Below are positions 8,457-17,567 of a DNA stretch of 64,000 nt, one piece after another; the first letter of the stretch is position 1, and each line of letters begins with the position of its first letter. A model generated the notes under the pieces. The model was not told the origin of the DNA and ran no database searches. It worked only from the letters and a program-made list of their open reading frames with translations. The DNA lies in NCBI GenBank assembly GCA_016200545.1, contig JACQEO010000087.1, positions 62,001-126,000 of the forward strand, written 5' to 3'. A program made the translations under genes and the position numbers. This DNA comes from Deltaproteobacteria bacterium (lineage in GTDB: Bacteria > Desulfobacterota > Binatia > UTPRO1).

Positions 8457-8972
8457 GTGAACGTGGACCGCGACGAGTGGGTGGACGTCGTCGACGACGA
8501 CGACCGCGTCATCGGCCGCGCGACGCGCGCCGACATGCGAGCGCGGAATCTTTCGCACCGCGCCGTCTACATATTCGTGCACAACTCATCGCGCGAGCTC
8601 TTCGTCCATCGTCGCACGCTCACGAAGGACGTCTACCCCGGATACTGCGACGTCACCATCGGGGGCGTCGTCGCCGCCGGCGAGGAGTACGACGCGGCGG
8701 CGGCGCGCGAGCTCGCGGAAGAGCTCGGCGTCACGGGAGCACCGCTGGCGCGGCTCGGGACGATCCGTTACGCCGATGAACGGACACGCGTGCGCGGCGT
8801 CGTGTATGCCGCGCGCCACGACGGACCGTTCGTCCTGCAAGCGGAGGAGATCGCGAGCGGCGGGTTCGTGTCGCTCACCGAGGCCGAGCGGATGACGCGC
8901 GAGGAGCGCTGCTGCCCGGACGGCGTCGCGGTCTTTCGCGCGTACGGCGCCGCGCTCAGAGCCGAATCATGA
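8457..8972 (+). CDS. Nudix hydrolase (YfcD/IDI-like)
   Basis: A 171-residue protein from GTG 8457, with GAAGAG about 7 bases upstream. The frame is open further upstream but looks non-coding there. The Nudix box is perfect: G-x5-E-x7-RELAEELGV around residues 65-87, so the metal-binding glutamates are present. The N-terminal WVDVVDDDDRVIGRATRADMR and the HRAVYIFVHNS strand match the YfcD/isopentenyl-diphosphate-isomerase-like branch. The substrate is unknown; a diphosphate-containing nucleotide or prenyl compound is typical. Its last 17 bases overlap the convergent transglycosylase gene. Confidence 0.88.
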   Translation: MNVDRDEWVDVVDDDDRVIGRATRADMRARNLSHRAVYIFVHNSSRELFVHRRTLTKDVYPGYCDVTIGGVVAAGEEYDAAAARELAEELGVTGAPLARLGTIRYADERTRVRGVVYAARHDGPFVLQAEEIASGGFVSLTEAERMTREERCCPDGVAVFRAYGAALRAES

Positions 8973-10077
8973 GGCGCTGGCCCTGTTGCAGGGGCGAGCG
9001 GCCGAGGTTGTTGGCGGCGACGAGGGCGCGGACCGACACCCGATGTTTGCGTGCGATCGTCCACAGCGAGTCACCCCGGCGCACCACGTATTGCAGCACC
9101 GGCGTCCGCTTCAACTCGGGAAAGTAGTAGTCCGCATGCTGCGCGACGTGCGCGGCGGCGAGAAACTCGGCGTAGAAGTTCCGCGACGCGAACCCGAAGC
9201 TCGCGCCGTCGTAGCCGCGGATGATGTCGTCGAGCGAGTCGCTGCCGACCGCGACGCGCGCGCGCGCAATCCCGGCGACGCCGTGATTGTACGAGGAGAC
9301 CGCGAGCGGCCAGCTGCCGAGCACGCTTCGCGCCCGCGCCAGATGCTCCGCGGCCGCCTCGCTCGAGCGCACCGGATCGAAACGCTCGTCGACCCCGGCG
9401 GTCATGCGGAGACGGCCGCCCGCGGTCTCTTTCGTGAACTGCCAGAGGCCGGCGGCGCTGGCACGCGACACCGCGTTGGGATTGAAGGAAGATTCGACGT
9501 GCGGCAGGTAGACGAGCTCCGCAGGGAGCGCGGCGGCGGCGAAGATGCGCCGGATCTCCGGGAGGTAGAGCTCGGCGCGCGTGAGGCTGTCAGCGAAGAT
9601 CTCCTTGAGCCCACGCTGCGCACGGATGTTCGCGGTTGCGCGCGCATAGCCGATCGGTCGCGCGGCAGCGACCGACTCGAAGAGCGCGTGCAGGCGCTGC
9701 CGCTCCGGTGACGGCGGCGTGAAGGGTGCGATCGCGTCGCGCCCTCCGAGCGGGAAGAGCTCCGCGACCGCGAGCGACGCCAGCAGCCGGGCGTAGCTGG
9801 CACGCACGGGCTCGATCGAGCGCTCGGTGTCGTACGGCACGACGTCGTACACCACCCGCAGATCGTCGCGATCGTGCAGAACGGCCTCGTTCTGCGACAC
9901 CTCGGTGAAGACCCGGATCCAGAAGCGCACGCGCGCCTCCATCACCTGGGAGACCGGGAACTCCGGGCTGAAGCGCAGCGGCGGCGGGTTGCCCGCTCTG
10001 GCGTCGCGCACGAGCGCCAACGACAGGAATACGAGCACGGAGACGACACGTGAAACGCGGGTGTGCTTCGACTTCAT
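8956..10077 (-). CDS. LysM-containing lytic transglycosylase (MltD-like)
   Basis: A 373-residue exported murein lytic transglycosylase that cleaves the glycan strands of peptidoglycan to 1,6-anhydro products. After a signal peptide (ending VRDARAG) comes a long N-terminal region, then the SLT domain. There the catalytic Glu is residue 195 in HVESSFNPNAVS, followed by AAGLWQFTKETA and VSSYNHG. One LysM domain, which binds glycan, occupies the last ~45 residues (YVVRRGDSLWTIARKH). A GTG three codons upstream (10086) is an alternative start; neither has a clear ribosome-binding site. Confidence 0.9.
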   Translation of the reverse strand: MKSKHTRVSRVVSVLVFLSLALVRDARAGNPPPLRFSPEFPVSQVMEARVRFWIRVFTEVSQNEAVLHDRDDLRVVYDVVPYDTERSIEPVRASYARLLASLAVAELFPLGGRDAIAPFTPPSPERQRLHALFESVAAARPIGYARATANIRAQRGLKEIFADSLTRAELYLPEIRRIFAAAALPAELVYLPHVESSFNPNAVSRASAAGLWQFTKETAGGRLRMTAGVDERFDPVRSSEAAAEHLARARSVLGSWPLAVSSYNHGVAGIARARVAVGSDSLDDIIRGYDGASFGFASRNFYAEFLAAAHVAQHADYYFPELKRTPVLQYVVRRGDSLWTIARKHRVSVRALVAANNLGRSPLQQGQRLMIRL

Positions 10078-10183
10078 GGGGACCACATCGGCCGCGCAGA
10101 TCGGCGGACGCCATCAAGCCACAGCGCACGGCGTTCGGCAACCCCGATCGTGACGAAACCTCGGCAGTCCGCGCCCTCCCGCG

Positions 10184-11347
10184 TCAGCGGACGGCGTCGA
10201 GACCCGTGAGGTCGCGGCCGACGATCAGCGTGTGCATGTCGTAGGTACCCTCGTAGGTATTGACGGTCTCGAGGTTGAGCATGTGCCGGATCACCGGATA
10301 CTCGTTCACGATGCCGTTGGCTCCCAAGATGTCGCGTGCCAGGCGCGCAACGTGCAGCGCCTGGCTCACATTGTTGCGCTTGGCGAGCGAGATCTGCTGC
10401 GCGCGCGCGCGTCCCGCGTCCTTCAGTTGACCGAGACGATACGCGAGGAGCTGCCCCTTGGTGATCTCCGTCACCATATCGACGAGCTTCTGCTGCACGA
10501 GCTGGAACCCGGCGATCGGACGATCGAACTGGACGCGCTGTTTCGCGTAGTCGAGCGCCGTCTCGTAGCACGTCATGGCGGCGCCGATCGCGCCCCAGAC
10601 GATGCCGTAGCGCGCCTGGTTGAGGCAGCCGAAGGGGCCCTTGAGGCCGCTGACGTTCGGCAGCAGCGCGGCGCGCGGCACCCGCACGTCTTCGAGTACG
10701 AGCTCGGAGGTGATCGACGCGCGCAGCGAGAACTTGCCCTTGATGTCGTGCGCGCTGAACCCTGGAATGCCGCGCTCGACGAGGAAGCCGCGGATCTCGC
10801 CCTGCGGCGGTGCCTTCGCCCACACGATCGAGACGTCGGCGACGCTGCCGTTCGTGATCCAGCGCTTCACACCCGAGAGGACGTAGTCGCCGCCGGCCTC
10901 GCGCGCGCGGGTCTCCATGCCGCCGGGATCCGAGCCGTGGTCGGGTTCGGTAAGCCCGAAGCAGCCGATCGCCTCGCCGCGCGCCATCGGCGGCAACCAG
11001 CGCTGCTTCTGCTCCTCGGAGCCGTACGCGCAGATAGCGTACATCGAGAGGCCACCTTGGACCGACGCCATCGAGCGCAAGCCGCTGTCGGCGCGTTCGA
11101 GCTCCTGCATGATGAGGCCGTACGCGACGTTGTTCATCCCGGCGCAGCCGTAGCCACGCAGGTTGGCGCCGAAGAAGCCGAGCTCGCCCATGCGGGGAAT
11201 CAGATGGCGCGGGAACTCCTCGCGACTGTGACACTGCTCGAGGACGGGCAGGCACTCGCGCTCGACGAAGGCGCGGACGCTGTCGCGCGTCATGCGTTCC
11301 TCGTCGCTCAGGAGCGCGTCGAGCTCGTAGTAGTCGACGGCGGGCAT
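10184..11347 (-). CDS. gcdH: Glutaryl-CoA dehydrogenase-type acyl-CoA dehydrogenase
   Basis: A 387-residue FAD flavoprotein. It carries the flavin/substrate segment CFGLTEPDHGSDPGGMETRA and the C-terminal block VNTYEGTYDMHTLIVGRD, in which Glu366 is the catalytic base at the position used by GcdH. GcdH oxidises and decarboxylates glutaryl-CoA to crotonyl-CoA, the end of lysine, tryptophan and benzoyl-CoA-type degradation. Overall similarity to GcdH is strong, but related succinyl- or other dicarboxyl-CoA activity is not excluded. It is divergent from a LysR regulator 152 bases away, the usual arrangement for a regulated catabolic gene. Confidence 0.88.
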   Translation of the reverse strand: MPAVDYYELDALLSDEERMTRDSVRAFVERECLPVLEQCHSREEFPRHLIPRMGELGFFGANLRGYGCAGMNNVAYGLIMQELERADSGLRSMASVQGGLSMYAICAYGSEEQKQRWLPPMARGEAIGCFGLTEPDHGSDPGGMETRAREAGGDYVLSGVKRWITNGSVADVSIVWAKAPPQGEIRGFLVERGIPGFSAHDIKGKFSLRASITSELVLEDVRVPRAALLPNVSGLKGPFGCLNQARYGIVWGAIGAAMTCYETALDYAKQRVQFDRPIAGFQLVQQKLVDMVTEITKGQLLAYRLGQLKDAGRARAQQISLAKRNNVSQALHVARLARDILGANGIVNEYPVIRHMLNLETVNTYEGTYDMHTLIVGRDLTGLDAVR

Positions 11348-11456
11348 GGACGCGCATGCTACTGCCCGGGATGCGGGCGCTCAAGCGCGCTGCCGGCGAC
11401 GTCGGCGCGTCCGCGCCCGTTGCGTCGACGATTGCGGCGCATATAAGACAGCGTGG

Positions 11457-11478
11457 CTGATCTCCCTCGGGCGATCAG
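11457..11478. promoter_or_regulatory. Palindrome in gcdH/lysR divergent region
   Basis: CTGATC-N10-GATCAG, 22 bases, lies in the 152-base gap between the divergent gcdH and LysR-type genes, about 22 bases before the regulator start. LysR proteins bind dyads of about this size (T-N11-A type) in the shared promoter. ATAAG at 11443-11447 and CTTAT at 11484-11488 flank it roughly symmetrically. The site is a candidate operator by position and symmetry only. Confidence 0.45.
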
Positions 11479-11499
11479 AGCGGCTTATCAGCGGACACG

Positions 11500-12372
11500 A
11501 TGCACCTCGAGACCCTGCAAGTCTTTTGCGATCTCGTCGAGAGCGGGAGCTTCTCCGCCGCGGCGTCGCAGAACTTCGTCACCCAGTCGGCGGTGAGCCA
11601 ACAGGTGCGGACGCTCGAGGCGCGCTTCGATCAGCGCCTCATCGAACGCACCAAGGGTCGGGTGCAGCCGACGCCCGCGGGACAGTTGCTCTACCAGGCG
11701 AGCAAGGACATCACCGCCCGCTACCGCGAGCTGCGCGAGCAGTTGCAGAGCTTCGGCACCACGGTGAGCGGCAGCGTACGCCTCGCGACCGTCCACAGCG
11801 TCGGACTGTACGAGCTCAGCGAGCCGCTGAAGAAATTCCTCAAGGCGTATCCGCAAGTGAACGTCCACCTCGAGTACAGTCGATCGACCAAGATCTTCGA
11901 GGACGTGCTCAGCGGGCGCATCGATCTCGGTATCGTCGCCTATCCGGCGCGGCGGTCGCAAATCTCGGTCATCCCGTTTCGCGAGGACCGCCTCGTCCTC
12001 GTCTGCGCGACGCATCACCCGCTGGCGCGGCGGCGTTCGGCGACGATCGCGGACCTCGAGGGCCAAACCTTCGTCGGCTACGAGCGCGACGTCCCGACGC
12101 GTCGCGAGTTCGATCGCGTCCTGCGGCGCAAGAATGTGACCGTCCGCTACGTGATGGAGCTCGACAACATCGAGACGATCAAGCGGGTCGTCGAGATCGG
12201 TGCCGGTCTCGCCATCGTGCCGGAGCCGACGATCAAGCAGGAGGTGAAGAGCCGCACGCTGTGCGCGTTGCAGATCACCGACGAGACGTTGATGCGGCCG
12301 CTCGGGATCGTGCACCGCCAAGGCCGGCACTTCTCGCCGGCCGTCGAGCGCTTCATCGCCGAGCTGCGCTGA
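11500..12372 (+). CDS. LysR-family transcriptional regulator
   Basis: A 290-residue regulator. Residues 1-60 form the winged helix-turn-helix (MHLETLQVFCDLVESGSF...AVSQQVRTLEARF) and residues ~90-290 the periplasmic-binding-protein-like effector domain. It closely resembles the CysB/CysL-like branch of LTTRs that also accompanies gcdH-type genes. The divergent position suggests that it controls gcdH and itself, with an acyl-CoA or dicarboxylate as a plausible co-inducer (inference). No ribosome-binding site is obvious before the ATG. Confidence 0.93.
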   Translation: MHLETLQVFCDLVESGSFSAAASQNFVTQSAVSQQVRTLEARFDQRLIERTKGRVQPTPAGQLLYQASKDITARYRELREQLQSFGTTVSGSVRLATVHSVGLYELSEPLKKFLKAYPQVNVHLEYSRSTKIFEDVLSGRIDLGIVAYPARRSQISVIPFREDRLVLVCATHHPLARRRSATIADLEGQTFVGYERDVPTRREFDRVLRRKNVTVRYVMELDNIETIKRVVEIGAGLAIVPEPTIKQEVKSRTLCALQITDETLMRPLGIVHRQGRHFSPAVERFIAELR

Positions 12373-12397
12373 GTGATACGATTTCGCCCTGCTCGAT

Positions 12398-13342
12398 TCA
12401 CCGCAGCGCCGGAATCACCGACTCCCCGAAGAGGCGGATCGTCTCGATCGGAGCGAAGTCGCCGAACATCACGGTGAAGAGCCGCACGCCGCACTCGATC
12501 TTCGCACGCAGGCCGGCGACGACCTGCTCCGGCGTGCCGCGCACCGCGATCGCGTCGAGGTCGGCGAAGCCGCCGAGAAGCTGCTTCGCCATCGTCCAGC
12601 GCTGCGCGAGGTCGGCGGCATCCTTCCCAAGGACGACGATCACTTGCTCCGAGACGGTGATCGCGGCCGGGTCGCGACCGACGTCGGCACAATGCGAGTG
12701 CAGCACCTCGAGCTTGTGCGGGAGCTCCGCGGCGGCGTTCATCGGGCAGTTCCAGCGATCCGCGTAGCGCGCGACCAGGCGCAGGAGCTTGCGCTCGCCG
12801 CCACCGCCGATCGTGATCGGCGGCCACGGACGTTGGCGCGGCTTCGGATTGTTCGGTGCCTCGTCGAGCGCGTAGTACTTCCCCTGGAACGTCGCGCGCG
12901 ATTCGGTGAAGAGCCGGCGCATTACCTCGAGGCCCTCCTCGAGCTGCTCGATACGCACACGGACGGACGGAAAGTTGTAGCCGTAGCCGCGGTACTCCTC
13001 GTCCATCCACCCTGCGCCCATGCCGAGCTCGAGGCGTCCCGCGGAGATCTGGTCGAGGCTCGCCGCCATTTTCGCGACCAAGGCCGGGTTGCGGTAGGAG
13101 TTGCAGAGCACGAGCGACCCGAGGCGCAAGCGCGTGGTGCGCGCGGCGAGCGCGCTGAGCGCCGTCCAAATCTCGAGGTGATCGACGTCCGGGAGACCGC
13201 GCGCCCACATGTGGTCGGCGAGCCACAAGGAGTGCCATCCGCTCTCCTCGCAGGCGAGGGCACGCTCGACCAGTCCGCCGAAGTCGGCGGCGACCTGCGG
13301 AAAGAAGAGTCCGCATTCGACCGGGGTTTCGCCGTTGCTCAT
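12398..13342 (-). CDS. LLM-class F420-dependent oxidoreductase
   Basis: A 314-residue luciferase-like (TIM-barrel) monooxygenase-family protein. The ATG at 13342 has GGAGGT four bases upstream; the longer open frame is not needed. Recognisable blocks are ECGLFFPQ, ESGWHSLWLADHMW, the LRLGSLVLCNSYRNPALVAKMAASLDQISAGRLELGMGAGW stretch characteristic of F420-binding LLM proteins, and PWPPITIGGGGERK. Members reduce or oxidise diverse substrates with coenzyme F420 (some with FMN). The substrate is unknown. It converges with the LysR gene and diverges from asd. Confidence 0.88.
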   Translation of the reverse strand: MSNGETPVECGLFFPQVAADFGGLVERALACEESGWHSLWLADHMWARGLPDVDHLEIWTALSALAARTTRLRLGSLVLCNSYRNPALVAKMAASLDQISAGRLELGMGAGWMDEEYRGYGYNFPSVRVRIEQLEEGLEVMRRLFTESRATFQGKYYALDEAPNNPKPRQRPWPPITIGGGGERKLLRLVARYADRWNCPMNAAAELPHKLEVLHSHCADVGRDPAAITVSEQVIVVLGKDAADLAQRWTMAKQLLGGFADLDAIAVRGTPEQVVAGLRAKIECGVRLFTVMFGDFAPIETIRLFGESVIPALR

Positions 13343-13475
13343 GCGTACCTCCGCCGCACTCCGCGGCGGCGGAATTACAGCATACGCCCGCCGGAACGGG
13401 AAACGCGCCGGCGGCGCGGCGCGACTGTGACAGCTCCGTTGGCGCGTGCTAGGAACACTCGCGGAAGGAGAGGTC

Positions 13476-14570
13476 GTGACCGCAACCAGACTGTCATCCA
13501 AGCTTCGAGTCGCGATCGTCGGTGCGACCGGTATCGCCGGCCAGCAGTTCGTCGACGCGCTTCGCGATCACCCGCGCTTCGCGATCGCGGTGCTCGCCGC
13601 ATCCGAGCGCTCCGCGGGTCGCCCCTATGGCGAAGCGCTTCGCGACGCCAAGACCGGCGCGCTCCGCTGGTGGTGCGCCGACGCGCCGCCCGCTCACGTG
13701 CTCGACCTCCCCGTCATCGCCGGCGCACGCCTCGACGCCGAGGAGGTCGACCTCGTGTTCTCCGCCGTCGAGAGCGACGTCGCGCGCGAGCTCGAACCGA
13801 AGTGGGCGGCGACTCGTCCCGTCGTCAGTACGGCGTCGGCCTACCGCTACGAAGAGGACGTGCCCCTCCTCATCCCCGGCGTCAACCTCGATCACGCACC
13901 TCTGCTGCACGTGCAGCGCAAGCGCCGCGGTTGGCGCGGCTTCGTCGTGCCGATCCCGAATTGCACCACCACCGGCCTCGCGATCGCGCTGAAACCGTTG
14001 CACGCGCGGTACGGCGTGGAGCGGGTGGCGGTGACGTCGATGCAGGGCATCTCGGGCGCCGGGCGGTCTCCGGGTGTCGTCGCCCTCGACATCCTCGACA
14101 ACGTCGTGCCGTTCATCCCCGGCGAGGAGGAGAAGGTCGCGCGCGAGACGAAGAAGATCCTCGGCGTCCTCGGCGAGGGTGCGATCGTACCGGCGCCGTG
14201 CGTCGTGTCCGCGACCTGCACGCGCGCCGCCGTCCTCGAGGGGCACACGGAAGCGGTCTCGGTCGCGCTCGGCGGATCTTGCTCGCCCGCCGCCGCCGCC
14301 GCCGCCATGCGCGAGTGGGACGGCGGCATCCGCGGCCTTCCTTCCGCCCCGAAGCACCTGATCACCGTCCTCGACGATCCGTTCCGTCCGCAGCCGCGAC
14401 TCGATCGCGACGCCGACGGGGGCATGACGACCTCGGTCGGCCGCCTGCGCCCGGACGAGCTCTGGCCGCACGGGCTGCGCTTCGTCCTGGTGTCGCACAA
14501 CACCAAGATGGGCGCCGCGAAGGGCGCGCTCCTTCTCGCCGAGGCGCTCGACCGCGACGGCTATCTCTAG
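13476..14570 (+). CDS. asd: Aspartate-semialdehyde dehydrogenase
   Basis: NADP-dependent reduction of beta-aspartyl phosphate to aspartate semialdehyde, on the route to lysine/diaminopimelate, threonine and methionine. The product is 364 residues from GTG 13476, with AAGGAG seven bases upstream. The Rossmann motif VGATGIAGQQF is near the N-terminus. The nucleophilic Cys163 is in IPNCTTTG, and SMQGISGAGRSPG follows. The sequence is of the archaeal/fungal-like asd branch rather than the E. coli type. The stop overlaps the convergent mutY stop by four bases. Confidence 0.93.
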   Translation: MTATRLSSKLRVAIVGATGIAGQQFVDALRDHPRFAIAVLAASERSAGRPYGEALRDAKTGALRWWCADAPPAHVLDLPVIAGARLDAEEVDLVFSAVESDVARELEPKWAATRPVVSTASAYRYEEDVPLLIPGVNLDHAPLLHVQRKRRGWRGFVVPIPNCTTTGLAIALKPLHARYGVERVAVTSMQGISGAGRSPGVVALDILDNVVPFIPGEEEKVARETKKILGVLGEGAIVPAPCVVSATCTRAAVLEGHTEAVSVALGGSCSPAAAAAAMREWDGGIRGLPSAPKHLITVLDDPFRPQPRLDRDADGGMTTSVGRLRPDELWPHGLRFVLVSHNTKMGAAKGALLLAEALDRDGYL

Positions 14571-15289
14571 ACGCGGGGGCGTCGATCAGATGAATACGTG
14601 CCGCACACCCTTCGCACCGGGCACTCGGGGCAGGTGGGGCGGCGCGCGCAGCAGACGAGCGCGCCGAGGTCCATGATCGCCTGGTTGAATTCGTAGCCAC
14701 GCCCGCGGGGAATCGTCGTCTCGGCGAGCGCCCAGAGCCGGCGCATACGGCCGCGGCGGCGGCCGGGACCGAAAACGCGGGCGAGCACGCGGGCGGCGTT
14801 GGTATCGAGAATCGGCGCGTCTTGACCGAACGCGAACGACGCCACCGCGCCCGCGGTGTAGCGTCCGATCCCCGGGAGCTCGCGGAGCGCCGCGACCTCC
14901 GCGGGGAAGCGACCGCCATGGCGTTCCGCAACCAGCCGCGCGGCACGTAGGAGATTCGACGCCCGCCGGTAGTAGCCGAGGCCGTCCCAGCTCTCGCGCA
15001 CGGCGGGTTCCGCAGCGGCCGCGAGATCCGCAACGGTGGGATAGCGCGCGAGAAAGCGCGGATAGTACTCGAGCACGCGGCGGACTTGCGTCTGCTGTAG
15101 CATCATCTCGGATACGAGGATCGCGTAGGGATCGCGCGTGCGGCGCCAGGGCAGGTCGCGCCCGTGGCGGTCGTACCAGGCGAGCAACGCGCGCTGGAAG
15201 CGCGCCACCCGGGCGCGGTCGACGCGCGGCGCGACGTGGCGTGGCCGACGCGTGGCGTCGTCGCCGCGTACGCGTTTTTTACTTTGCAC
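14567..15289 (-). CDS. mutY: A/G-specific adenine glycosylase, short form
   Basis: A base-excision enzyme that removes adenine opposite 8-oxoguanine. Present are the catalytic region (LVSEMMLQQTQV), the helix-hairpin-helix (LPGIGRYTAGA) followed by ILDTNAARV with the catalytic Asp, and the [4Fe-4S] loop with C-x6-C-x2-C-x5-C spacing near residues 210-226. At 240 residues it ends soon after the Fe-S loop and lacks the C-terminal Nudix-like domain (about 100 residues) that recognises 8-oxoG. It may therefore be a MutY-like or mismatch glycosylase with altered specificity. The 3' end overlaps asd by four bases. Confidence 0.85.
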   Translation of the reverse strand: MQSKKRVRGDDATRRPRHVAPRVDRARVARFQRALLAWYDRHGRDLPWRRTRDPYAILVSEMMLQQTQVRRVLEYYPRFLARYPTVADLAAAAEPAVRESWDGLGYYRRASNLLRAARLVAERHGGRFPAEVAALRELPGIGRYTAGAVASFAFGQDAPILDTNAARVLARVFGPGRRRGRMRRLWALAETTIPRGRGYEFNQAIMDLGALVCCARRPTCPECPVRRVCGTYSSDRRPRV

Positions 15290-15332
15290 CCTGATCCTCG
15301 CTCAGTACAATGCATGTGACAGAAGCGGTTCC

Positions 15333-16175
15333 ATGACATCTCGCTTGCGCCGCCACCTCGTCCGCCTCGCAACCGGTCTCCTCACTAAGCCGCTCGGGCG
15401 GTATCAACGTCGAACTCCGAATGATCTGGCGAGTCTGCGTCGTCATATCAAGAAGGGCGACGTGATTCTGGTCGAGGGTGATCAGCGCGTCAGCGAGGTG
15501 ATCAAGTACCTGACGCAGAGCTCCTGGTCGCACTCCGCCCTCTACGTCGGCGACGAGCTGTGGCGCCGGAATCCCGCGGCGCGCAGCGCGCTGCGCGCGC
15601 AATTCGGCGACGACGCGCAGCACCTGATCGTCGAGGCGATCGTCGAGGAGGGCGTCGTCGCCTCGGGGCTCGCGAAGTACATCGACTTCAACATGCGCGT
15701 CTGCCGTCCGTACAACCTGCGGCGCGAGGATCTGCACACGGTGCTGGACGAGGTGATCGGCCAGATCGGCTGCCGTTACGACGTTCGTAACCTGGTCGAC
15801 CTCATGCGCTACTTCCTCCCCGTGAGCCTCGTCCCGCGCGCACTGCGCCGGAATGCGCTCGAGTTCGGCAGTGGGATCCCGACGCAGGTGATATGCTCGA
15901 CGTTGCTCGCGCGCGCTTTCGACCGCGTGCGTTACCCCATCCTGCCCCAAGTGACGCCTATCGACGAGCCGGAGCAGCCACGCGGCCTCATCGACTGGGT
16001 GCGAGGCCGACCGCTGCAACCCTACGGGCTCTTCCAAATGGCGCCCATCACCCTCACCACGCCGCGCGACTTCGACATCTCACCGTACTTCGAGGTGATC
16101 AAGTTCAACATCATCGCCGACATGCAGTTCGACTACCGCCGCATCCGCTGGGTGGAGGAATCGCAGGCGAGCTGA
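15333..16175 (+). CDS. YiiX/NlpC-P60-type permuted papain-like hydrolase
   Basis: A 280-residue protein from ATG 15333. The conserved blocks of the YiiX/YebB permuted papain-like family are seen in permuted order: KKGDVILVEGDQ, then SSWSHSALYVGD with the likely catalytic His, VEAIVEEGVV, the CRYDVRNLVDL segment, and ICSTLLARAFD with the likely nucleophilic Cys near residue 190. Members are thought to hydrolyse amide or lipid-linked bonds in the cell envelope. No signal peptide is obvious. The gene is followed by a strong terminator hairpin. Confidence 0.82.
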   Translation: MTSRLRRHLVRLATGLLTKPLGRYQRRTPNDLASLRRHIKKGDVILVEGDQRVSEVIKYLTQSSWSHSALYVGDELWRRNPAARSALRAQFGDDAQHLIVEAIVEEGVVASGLAKYIDFNMRVCRPYNLRREDLHTVLDEVIGQIGCRYDVRNLVDLMRYFLPVSLVPRALRRNALEFGSGIPTQVICSTLLARAFDRVRYPILPQVTPIDEPEQPRGLIDWVRGRPLQPYGLFQMAPITLTTPRDFDISPYFEVIKFNIIADMQFDYRRIRWVEESQAS

Positions 16176-16239
16176 GCGCGGGAAGCGCAGGCGCCCCGGC
16201 GGCACGCAGGACCGGAAGGGACGGACCCCGACGACGATG

Positions 16240-16274
16240 AAGGGGCCTGCCGCAGTAGATGCGGCAGGCCCCTT
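16240..16274. terminator. Strong hairpin terminator
   Basis: A near-perfect stem of 15 base pairs (AAGGGGCCTGCCGCA paired with its complement) with a 5-base loop lies between the stop of the YiiX-like gene (+) and the 3' end of the porin gene (-). Its symmetry allows it to act for both convergent transcripts. The T-run is short. Confidence 0.75.
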
Positions 16275-16336
16275 CCTGTTGCGTGTGCGCTGCCCGATTC
16301 GGCGCGATTCGCGACGGAACGGGCGCTCAGTGCATC

Positions 16337-17273
16337 CTAGAACACGTAGGACAGCTCGGCAGCGATCGTGTGCTGGTCTTCCTGCGTGCCACCGACGTTG
16401 CGCAGGAAGACGGGGTGCTTGGCGTTGTCGTAGCGGTACTCGGCGCGCGCCATCAGGCCCTCGGCGAGGACGAGCGAACTGATCGGCCGGGCTGACGGTG
16501 ACGCTCCCCATGAACGTCTTCCCGTCATTGGAGTCGATCACGTTGTCCCAGCCGTTGACGATCCCGCCGATCAGATTCACCTGCGGGGAGACCGCGTAGC
16601 TCATCAGCAGCCCAGTGTGGGTAAAGGGAATCGAGAAGCTGAACGCCAGCGAACGGCTGATGTTGGGGTTGCGCGGCGACTCGATCACCTCGGCGCCGAG
16701 CAGCGTGACGAACTTGCCGCCCTTGAGCTGCAAGTCGGGAAGCCCCGGGAAGTTGTACGTGATGTACGCCTCCTCGAGCTCGATCGAGTTCTGCTCCTCG
16801 GCGACGTTGCCGACGGTGCCGTCGCCGTCCCAATCCGCGGCCATGCGCTCGGCCACCTTGCCGAAGTTGACCTTGGTGACGAAGCCGACGCCGTTCTCCC
16901 CGGGCGCCCGCGAGACCTGCAGCTGGAAGAGGTCGAGCGAGAACGTATTGTGATCCTTGTCGAAGCCGCGCAGGCCGACGGTGCCCCGGTTGCCCGCCTG
17001 CGGGTCGTTCAGGTCGTAGAGATACGAGCCGACGACCATGCCGCCGACGGTGAGCCCGAAGGGCGGCTTCTTGATCGCGGCCTCGAGTGCATCGAGGCGC
17101 TTTTGTAACCCCGACGTGTCGGTCGCCGCCGCGGGCATCTCGCCGCGCCGCTCGAGCCGCTGTACCCGCTCCTCGAGCGTCAAGCCGCCTTCGGCGTACG
17201 CTCGTGCTCCGATCGCGAGCGTGCCGATACCGAGCAGCGCCGCGCTCACTATGATTGTGGCATTCCTTCTCAT
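16337..17273 (-). pseudogene. Porin/OMP beta-barrel, internally deleted and frameshifted
   Basis: The N-terminal 250 or so residues form a clear outer-membrane porin: a signal peptide (MRRNATIIVSAALLG...AYA), a short coiled coil (EERVQRLERR), then beta-barrel strands. The frame then changes abruptly near 16490, at GSVTVSP. The expected barrel end (EGLMARAEYRYDNAKH...AAELSYVF) is present but in another frame, ending at 16337, so about 100 or more barrel residues and the frame are lost. GGGAGG lies 7 bases before the ATG at 17273. A second ATG at 17318 also has a good GAGGAGG site. Family: the outer-membrane beta-barrel group common in Planctomycetes and Deltaproteobacteria; solute unknown. Confidence 0.7.
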
Positions 17274-17538
17274 TCTCGTCCCTCCCGTAGGTTCTTCGAA
17301 AATGCGAATACGCATCATCCACTCCTCCTCGTTGTCGAGTTTCCTACCTCCTCGATCCGCACTTCAGGTCTCGGCCCTTCACCTCCTCTCGAATGATCGG
17401 CGAACCGCAGGCCCACGTAAGCCGCGGTCGAAACGTCTTCGATGGAATGCGGAGCGACCCAACGGCCGCGACTGGACGGCGCAAAGTTGCGCGTCGGATA
17501 GATCCCTCCACAACCCCTCCCCTCACTTCCCGCCGCGA

Positions 17539-17567
17539 ATGATAGGAAACCTCACCGGCAATATCAA
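17539..17567 (-). promoter_or_regulatory. Sigma-70-type promoter upstream of the porin gene
   Basis: On the minus strand TTGATA (17562-17567) and TATCAT (17539-17544) are separated by exactly 17 bases, close to the consensus. It points at the porin gene, implying a leader of roughly 210-250 bases. The stretch 17319-17645 otherwise holds no gene. It also carries a GCGCAA-AG-TTGCGC palindrome at 17479-17492. Confidence 0.55.
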
